A DNA stretch of 64,000 nucleotides, taken from assembly GCA_029948255.1 (NCBI GenBank), contig JALIZF010001763.1, forward strand, positions 186,001 to 250,000. Direction: 5' to 3'. Positions within the stretch are counted from its first letter, which is position 1. Each line of letters begins with the position of its first letter. Shown piece by piece: positions 56,570-64,000 of this stretch. The notes under the pieces were generated by a model. It saw only the letters and a program-made list of their open reading frames with translations, was not told where the DNA came from and searched no databases. A program made the translations under genes and the position numbers. Source of the DNA: Telmatactis stephensoni (lineage: Eukaryota; Cnidaria; Anthozoa; Actiniaria; Isophelliidae).

Positions 56570-57479
56570 GAGTGAATGAAATCTGTAACTCATTCCTAAT
56601 TGTATCTTTATACACCGATGCAGCCAAATCAAATTCACTAGCTGGTTTACTTTTCAAAGGTTTTGCTGGGTTATGCTTACTATAAAGTATATCAAGACTA
56701 TAGGAGGAGCTCTTGCATTTTCATTTTTGATATCACTAGTTTCGAAATTCGTATTCTAGCTGTCGGAAAGGCTATGGTACGTCCATGGCATATTAAGTTG
56801 ATTAGGTTTGCAATTTTTTTTACATCTGGAACGAGCAATTTCCCCCTCCCCCTTTTTTTGTTTTTGTTTACCCGTGTTCAAAATACAAACCAAAGATTTC
56901 CTTTTGAGCCCGCTGTCAAAGCATTTGTATACGTATGTTTAAACATTTTAGCACGCGCACAAAGGTGGACAAGCAGCGAGTGGGCAAGCAGTATGACAAA
57001 TTTTTGCCGCACGTGGTTTTCTACTTAAGTTAGACAAAGAACGATTACCTCAGGCCAAAATCCTTATCATTTGCCCCAAGTCTGTTTGGTTATTTGTGAG
57101 AGCTCAGAAGATCAAATTAAAGCATTTCTCAATTACGTTGCAGATCATTGTTTAATTAACTTGAATTAACATTTTTTATGAGATCTGAGCTGTAAAGTTC
57201 TTTTCCACTCGTATATATAAAGTGTTTAAACTCCAGTGGATAATGTCTCTAGTGGCACTAATAATAAAACACTTAACCCAGGTACTTTGGACACTCCCTT
57301 TATATATATATTATATACAAAACCCCATGCATAGTTTTTCAGACCGGAACGTCCAGATTTTCGAATTTTAAGTCAGTGATAACTTTAATGATAATAATAA
57401 TAACTTTAAAAGGAGGCTACGTAACACCTAATAGTATTGCTAACAAACCTTTGGACCTCCTTTTTTATATGTAGATTTA
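56570..57479. other. Intergenic, no clear feature
   Basis: Lies between zinc-finger gene 2 and the satellite. One 121-codon open frame (56663-57028) has no domain, splice or paralogue support. AT-rich with TATATA runs just before the satellite. Confidence 0.45.
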
Positions 57480-60400
57480 TATTTATATATTGCATTTTCT
57501 CCATTTTTGGCCATTTTTGAAGATTTTTGATGGGCTATAGCCTTTGCATTTTGTCCATTTTTGTCCATTTTTGAGCATTTTCAATGGGCTATAGCCTTTG
57601 CATTTCCCCCATTTTTGGCAATTTTTGACGATTTTTGATGGGCTATAGCCTTTGCATTTTGTCGATTTTTGGCCATTTTTAAGCATTTTCAATGGGCTAT
57701 AGCCTTTGTATTTTCTCGATTTTTCGCCATTTTTGACGATTTTCAATGGGTTATAGCCTTTGCCTTTTCTCGATTTTGGGCCATTTTGAGCATTTTCAAT
57801 GGGCTATAGCCTTTGCATTTTCCCCATTTTTGGCAATTTTTCACGATTTTCAATGGGTATAGCCTTTCCATTTTTTCGATTTTTGGCCATTTTTGACCAT
57901 TTTTGATGGCCTATAGCCTTTTCATTTTCCCCATTTTTGGCCATTTTTGACGATTTTCAATGGGCTATAGCCTTTGCATTTTCTCTTTTTTTGGCCATTT
58001 TTGAGCATTTTCAATGGGCTATAGCCTTTGCATTTTGTCGATTTTTGGCCATTTTTGAGCATTTTCAATGGGCTATAGCCTTTGCATTTTCTCGATTTTG
58101 TGCCATTTTTGACGATTTTTGATGGGCTATAGCCTTTGCGTTTTCTCCATTTTTGGCCATTTTTGAACATTTTCAATGGGCTATAGCCTTTGCGTTTTCT
58201 GAATTTTGGGCCATTTTCACGATTTTTGATGGGCTATAGCCTTTGCATTTTCCCCATTTTTGGCCTTTTTGACGATTTTCAGTGGGCTATAGCCTTTGCG
58301 TTTGCTGAATTTTTGGCCATTTTGACGATTTTCAATGGGCTATAGCCTTTGCATATTGTCGATTTTTGGCCATTTTTGAACATTTTCAATGGGCTATAGC
58401 CTTTGCATTTCGTCGATTTTGGGCCATTTCTGACGATTTTCAATGGGCTATAGCCTTTGCGTTTTCTGAATTTTGGGCCATTTCTGACGATTTTCAATGG
58501 GCTATAGCCTTTGCATTTTCCCCATTTTAGGCCATTTTTGAACATTTTCAATGGGCTATAGCCTTTGCGTTTTCTGAATTTTTGGCCATTTTGACGATTT
58601 TCAATGGGCTATAGCCTTTGCATATTGTCAATTTTGGGCCATTTTTGACGATTTTCAGTGGGCTATAGCCTTTGCATTTTGTCGATTTTTGGCCATTTTT
58701 GACGATTTTTGATGGGCTATAGCCTTTGCATTTTCTGCATTTTTGGCCATTTTGACGATTTTTGATGGGCTATAGCCTTTACTTTTTGTCGATTTTCGGC
58801 CATTTTTGAGCATTTTCAATGGGCTATAGCCTTTGCATTTTGTCGATTTTTGGCCATTTTTGACGATTTTGGATGGGCTATAGCCTTTGCATTTTCCCCA
58901 TTTTTGGCCATTTTTGGCCATTTTTGCTCGTCTATAGTCTTTGCATTTCGTCGATTTTTTACCATTTTTGACGATTTTTGATGGCTTATAGCCTTTGCAT
59001 TTTGTCGATTTTTGGCCATTTTTGACGATTTTTGATGGGCTATAGCCTTTGCATTTTGTCGATTTTTGGCTATTTTTGACGATTTTCAATGGGCTATAGC
59101 CTTTGCATTTTCCCCATTTTTGGCCATTTTTGACGATTTTTGATGGGCTATAGCCTTTACTTTTTTCCATTTTTGGCCATTTGTGAGCATTTTCAATGGG
59201 CTATAGCCTTTGCATTTTGTCAATTTTGGGCCATTTTTGACGATTTTCAATGGGCTATAGCCTTTGTATTTTCTTGATTTTTGGCCATTTTTGACGATTT
59301 TTGATGGGCTATAGCCTTTACATTTTCTCGATTTTTGGCCATTTTTGACGATTTTTGATGGGCTATAGCCTTTGCATTTTGTCAATTTTGGGCCATTTTT
59401 GACGATTTTCAGTGGGCCATAGCCTTTGCATTTTCCCCATTTTTGGCCATTTTGACGATTTTTGATGGGCTATAGCCTTTGCATTTTGTCAATTTTGGGC
59501 CATTTTTGAGCAATTTCAATGAGCTATAGCCTTTGCATTTTGTCAATTTTGGGCCATTTTTGACGATTTTCAATGGGCTATAGCCTTTGCATTTTCTTGA
59601 TTTTTGGCTATTTTTGACGATTTTTGATGGGCTATAGCCTTTGCATTTTTTCGATTTTTGGTCATTTTTGACGATTTTCAATGGGCTATAGCCTTTGCAT
59701 TTTCCCCATTTTTTGCCATTTTTGACGATTTTCAATGGGCTATAGCCTTTACTTTTTGTCGATTTTTGGCCATTTTTGAGCATTTTCAATGGGCAATAGC
59801 CTTTGCATTTTGCGATTTGGGGCCATTTTTGGCCATTTTTGATGGTCTATAGCCTGTGCATTTTCTCGATTTTTGGCCATTTTTGACGATTTTTGATGGG
59901 CTATAGCCTTTGCATTTTGTCGATTTTTGGCCATTTTTGACGATTTTCAATGGGCTATAGCCTTTGCATTTTCTTGATTTTTGGCCATTTTTGACGATTT
60001 TTGATGGGCTATAGCCTTTACTTTTTTCGATTTTTGGCCATTTGTGAGCATTTTCAATGGGCTATAGCCTTTGTATTTTCTTGATTTTTGGCCATTTTTG
60101 ACGATTTTTGATGGGCTATAGCCTTTACTTTTTGTTGATTTATGGCCATTTTTGAGCAATTTCAAAGGCCTATAGCCTTTATATTTTGTCGATTTTCGGC
60201 CATTTTTGACGATTTTCAATGGGCTATAGCCTTTGCATTTTGTCGATTTTTGGCCATTTTTGACGATTTTTGACGGGCTATAGCCTTTGCATTTTCCCCA
60301 TTTTTGGCCATTTTTGATGGTCTATAGTCTTTGCATTTCGTCGATTTTTTACCATTTTTGACGATTTTTGATGGGCTATAGCCTTTGCATTTTGTCGATT

Positions 60401-62610
60401 TGTGGCCATTTTTGACGATTTTCAATGGGCTATAGCCTTTGCATTTTGTCAATTTTGGGCCATTTTTGACGATTTTCAGTGGGCTATAGCCTTTGCATTT
60501 TGTCGATTTTTGGCCATTTTTGACGATTTTTGATGGGCTATAGCCTTTGCATTTTGTCGATTTTTGGCCATTTTTGACGATTTTTGAAGGGCTATAGCCT
60601 TTGCGTTTTCTCCATTTTTGGCCATTTTTGAACATTTTCAATGGGCTATAGCCTTTGCGTTTTCTGAATTTTGGGCCATTTTTGACGATTTTTGATGGGC
60701 TATAGCCTTTGCATTTTCCCCATTTTTGGCCATTTTTGACGATTTTCAATGGGCTATAGCCTTTGCATTTTCCCCATTTTTGGCCATTTTTGATGGGCTA
60801 TAGCCTTTACTTTTTTCGATTTTTGGCCATTTGTGAGCATTTTCAATGGGCTATAGCATTTGCATTTTCTCGATTTTGGACCATTTTTGACGATTTTCAA
60901 TGGGCTATAGCCTTTGCATTTTGTCAATTTTGGGCCATTTTTGACGATTTTCAGTTGGCTATAGCCTTTGCATTTTGTCGATTTTTGGCTATTTTTGACG
61001 ATTTTTGATGGGCTATAGCCTTTGCATTTTTTCGATTTTTGGTCATTTTTGACGATTTTCAATGGGCTATAGCCTTTACTTTTTGTCGATTTTTGGCCAT
61101 TTTTGAGCATTTTCAATGGGCAATAGCCTTTGCATTTTGCGATTTTGGGCCATTTTTGGCCATTTTTGATGGTCTATAGCCTTTGCATTTCGTCGATTTT
61201 TGCCATTTTTGACGATTTTTGATGGGTTATAGCCTGTGCATTTTCTCGATTTTTGGCCATTTTTGACGATTTTTGATGGGCTATAGCCTTTGCATTTTGT
61301 CGATTTTTGGCCATTTTTGACGATTTTCAATGGGCTATAGCCTTTGCATTTTCTTGATTTTTGGCCATTTTTGACGATTTTTGATGGGCTATAGCCTTTA
61401 CTTTTTTCGATTTTTGGCCATTTGTGAGCATTTTCAATGGGCTATAGCCTTTGTATTTTCTTGTTTTTGGGCCATTTTTGACGATTTTCAATGGGCTATA
61501 GCCTTTACTTTTTTCGATTTTTGGCCATTTGTGAGCATTTTCAATGGGCTATAGCATTTGCATTTTCTCGATTTTTGACCATTTTTGACGATTTTCAATG
61601 GGCTATAGCCTTTGCATTTTGTCAATTTTGGGCCATTTTTGACGATTTTCAGTGGGCTATAGCCTTTGCATTTTGTCGAATTTTGGCCATTTTTGACGAT
61701 TTTCAATGGGCTATAGCCTTTGCATTTTTTCGATTTTTGGTCATTCTTGACGATTTTTGATGGGCTATAGCCTTTACTTTTTCTCGATTTTTGGCCATTT
61801 TTGAGCATTTTCAATGGGCTATAGCCGTTGCATTTTGTCGATTTTTTGCCATTTTTGATCATTTTCAATGGTCTATAGCCTTTGCATATCGTCGATTTTT
61901 GGCCATTTTTGAGCATTATCAATGGTTTATAGCCTTTGCATTTTCTTGATTTTTGGCCATTTTTGACGATTTTTGATGGGCTATAGCCTTTACTTTTTGT
62001 TGATTTATGGCCATTTTTGAGCAATTTCAATATGGGCTATAGCCTTTATATTTTGTCGATTTTCGGCCATTTTTGACGATTTTCAATGGGCTATAGCCTT
62101 AGCATTTTGTCGATTTTTGGCCATTTTTGACGATTTTCAATGGGCTATAGCCTTTGCATTTTCTTGATTTTTGGCTATTTTTGACGATTTTTGATGGGCT
62201 ATAGCCTTTGCATTTTTTCGATTTTTGGTCATTTTTGACGATTTTCAATGGGCTATAGCCTTTACTTTTTGTCGATTTTTGGCCATTTTTGATCATTTTC
62301 AATGGGCTATAGCCTTTGCATATCTTCGATTTTTGGCCATTTTTGACGATTTTGAATGGGCTATAGCCTTTGCATTTTCCCCATTTTTGGCCATTTTGAC
62401 GATTTTTGATGGGCGACAGCCTTTACTTTTTCTCGATTTTTGGCCATTTTTGAGCATTTTCAATGGGCTATAGTCTTTGCATTTTGTCGATTTTGGGCCA
62501 TTTTTGACGATTTTCAATGGGCTATGCCTTTGCATATTGTCGATTTTTGGCCATTTTTGACGAATTTGAATGGACTATAGCCTTTATATTTTGTCGATTT
62601 TTGGCCATTT
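57480..62610. repeat. 54-bp satellite array, about 95 units
   Basis: The consensus unit is GGGCTATAGCCTTTGCATTT, then TGTCGATTTTTGGCCATTTT, then TGACGATTTTCAAT. Units differ mainly at two sites (TGTCG/CCCCA/CTCGA/CTTGA/CTGAA before TTTTTGG; GACGATTTTCAAT, GACGATTTTTGAT or GAGCATTTTCAAT at the end). It holds the 10-bp palindrome GGCTATAGCC in almost every unit. Because 54 is a multiple of three, frames stay open on both strands (18-residue periods on each). No promoter, start context or splice site supports translation. Confidence 0.95.
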
Positions 62611-62815
62611 TTGAGTATTTCTGTCCGTCCGTCCGACCGCGTGTCCGTCCATCCAACCATCCATCAATCAATTAATCAATCAATTATTCTTTATTTAGAC
62701 CATCATAATATATATTTTTTGCAAACAAATCATAATGTCGCAGCAATTAATTAATAATAATTAATATTAATAATAATGAATTATTATTATAAATAATAAT
62801 AATATCCTATCCAAC
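62611..62815. other. Simple AT-rich sequence after the satellite
   Basis: A GTCCGTCCGTCC run leads into CAATCAATTAATC and TAATAATAAT repeats. Low complexity, no gene. Confidence 0.7.
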
Positions 62816-63118
62816 AGATATCAGTGCATTGGAAGTTTAATGGAATGTCTTGAGAAAAGCCTTCCGCTAATTCCACAACTATTACGATGGATTATGATGT
62901 GAGCAGCTTAACTTGTTCATTCTTCTAATCACTTTTATCTGCTGGAAAAATAAAACATCGTAAAATTGAATTATACCTTCGAGTGCGAAAATCGAGTTGG
63001 TGAAACGGAGAGTATGAGGTATAAAGCAGGAATTCAGAATAGGGCAGTAACTATCAACAATAATAAAATCATTATTTTTATAGAACTGAGGGCCCAAAAC
63101 GAAAAACGCAGTTTTTTA

Positions 63119-63385
63119 CTGTTGTTTGTTGCTGTTGTTGTTTCTGTTGTTGTTGTTGTTGTTGTTGTTGTTGCTGTTATTTTTGTGGTTGCTGCTGTTA
63201 TTGTAGTTGTTGTTGTCGTTGTTTTGGTTGTTGTCTTCGTCATTGTTGTTGTTGTTGTTGCTGCTGTGTTCTTATTGTTGTTGATGATATTTTTGTTGCT
63301 GTTGTTGCTATTGTTGTTGTTTTAGTTTGCTGTCGTTTTTGTTGCTGTCGTTATTGCTGTTGTTTTCATCGGTGTTGTTATTGTT
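63119..63385. repeat. (TTG)n-type trinucleotide microsatellite
   Basis: About 265 bp of TTG/GTT triplets with CTG, TTA and GTC variants. It opens a poly-Val/Leu frame on plus and poly-Thr/Asn on minus. It lies in the intron directly after the Cys-rich exon (minus strand). Confidence 0.9.
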
Positions 63386-63400
63386 TAACCGAATTCTTAC

Positions 63401-63550
63401 CGATCTTATAGACGAAGTTTGTAAACTGACTCCCGACACAGTGTTCACAGAACTGTGAACATGGCTTGTACTGTCTTCCCACACATTTGCCATATCTGGC
63501 CAAGCCTACGGTTTTGTAGCTCTCAGGATCTGGTCCACTCCAGCATTCAC
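63401..63550 (-). CDS. Cys-rich exon of a secreted protein gene (rest outside window or not found)
   Basis: A minus-strand exon of exactly 50 codons, phase 1-1, with acceptor TTGTGCTGCAG and donor GTAAGA. It encodes GECWSGPDPESYKTVGLARY, KCVGRQYKPC, QFCEHCVGSQFTNFVYKI. The ECWSG...KCVG...TNFVYKI frame recalls a small Cys module common in cnidarian extracellular proteins, often beside WSC-like or lectin domains; that recall is uncertain. A symmetric phase 1-1 exon suggests a shuffled module. Neighbouring exons should lie beyond 64000 and possibly leftward, but I found none I trust. Confidence 0.6.
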
Positions 63551-63683
63551 CTGCAGCACAAAGAAATTCCAATGAAACTGATAAAATACACACATTAAAC
63601 TCCAATCTAGGGAGGTGTCCTCGAGATGCAGAGCCCATATTCTCTACATTAAGGAGGTGTCTGTCTGTGGGGTGAGTCTACAA

Positions 63684-64000
63684 GGGCGGATCCAGGGGGA
63701 GGGTCGCGGGGGTCAGGACCCCCCTGTGTTTATCAATGAATATGTCATGAATTTGCGACAGCAGTAATTTTTTTCTGTGAAAAGACTCACTTTTAACATT
63801 CATTGAAATATCACTAAGCAACGCCAACCCTCTACCCATTCAGTTGTAAATACAATATTTTTGTTTCTAATAAAAAGTGTTAAAAAATCACTAGTCTAAG
63901 CAATTAATGTCATATTTTCAGCGAGTTTCAATGGCTTAAGACCTTTTCGTTTGGGTTCCCTGTTTGTAAACGTCACGTGACCCCCAAATAACTGTCTATC
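63684..64000. other. Window end: fragment of a GGCGGATCCAGG element
   Basis: AAGGGCGGATCCAGGGGGAGG near 63684 followed by GGTCAGGACCCCCCTG resembles the left end of the 7523-7672 family. The right end was not found inside the window. Nothing else is supported here. Confidence 0.4.

Noticed and set aside
56663..57028. 121-codon plus-strand frame after zinc-finger gene 2
   Set aside because: No domain, no splice logic, and composition like the surrounding intergenic DNA.
57480..62610. Many 18-residue-repeat proteins on both strands of the satellite
   Set aside because: The period of 54 bp keeps all frames open by arithmetic; no promoter, splice site or start context was seen.
57480..62610. 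A CRISPR-like repeat/spacer array
   Set aside because: The whole 54-bp unit repeats with no unique spacers, and the genome is eukaryotic.
63119..63385. Poly-Val/Leu and poly-Thr/Asn frames
   Set aside because: Frames of the TTG microsatellite.

Overview
The window is eukaryotic. Its genes are cut into small exons with GT..AG introns, intergenic DNA is AT-rich, and there is a dense load of short inverted-repeat transposons, tRNA-derived SINEs and simple repeats. Gene content (a POC5-like centriolar protein, a secreted SEA/WSC protein, a Calx-beta membrane protein, tandem C2H2 zinc-finger genes) fits an early-branching metazoan. My best guess is an anthozoan cnidarian (coral or sea anemone), inferred from gene style and repeat types; no marker gene proves it. 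Exons were called by eye from splice sites and reading-frame phase, with no transcript support.

Layout. 312-2618 (+): the last six coding exons of a POC5 homologue, whose 5' part lies outside the window. 5622-28475 (+): one 31-exon gene, apparently complete (1,345 residues, every junction in phase). It encodes a signal peptide, recurrent dibasic KR/RR sites, a Cys-rich segment, a Lys-rich tail, a poly-Gly run, nine 8-residue QDAAG repeats, a SEA-like domain and an 8-Cys WSC domain. Its introns hold most of the microsatellites, minisatellites and inverted-repeat elements of the left half. 28571-28938: a cluster of RFX X-box-like palindromes just after that gene. 33567-34104 (-): a possible small secreted-protein gene. 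34231-44598 (-): a gene for a signal peptide, two Calx-beta-type domains and a transmembrane segment. 48455-50365 and 54328-55935 (+): two tandem C2H2 zinc-finger paralogues, each coded in a single exon behind a probable noncoding first exon. 57480-62610: about 95 copies of a 54-bp satellite. 63401-63550 (-): one Cys-rich exon of a gene running off the right edge.

Mobile DNA. Several elements show exact target-site duplications: 8 bp at 7523-7672, 37264-37672 and 47275-47627; 7-8 bp at 11078-11301; 9 bp with 81-bp terminal repeats at 43404-43726; 5 bp at 22126-23217 and 50486-50715; 6 bp at 56215-56419. A 1.1-kb element carrying two tRNA-like promoter modules occurs twice. Several elements are nested, and one lies inside one copy of a local duplication whose other copy keeps the empty site.

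The genes do not form one pathway. The secreted SEA/WSC precursor is the most novel-looking protein and the 54-bp array the most novel-looking DNA.
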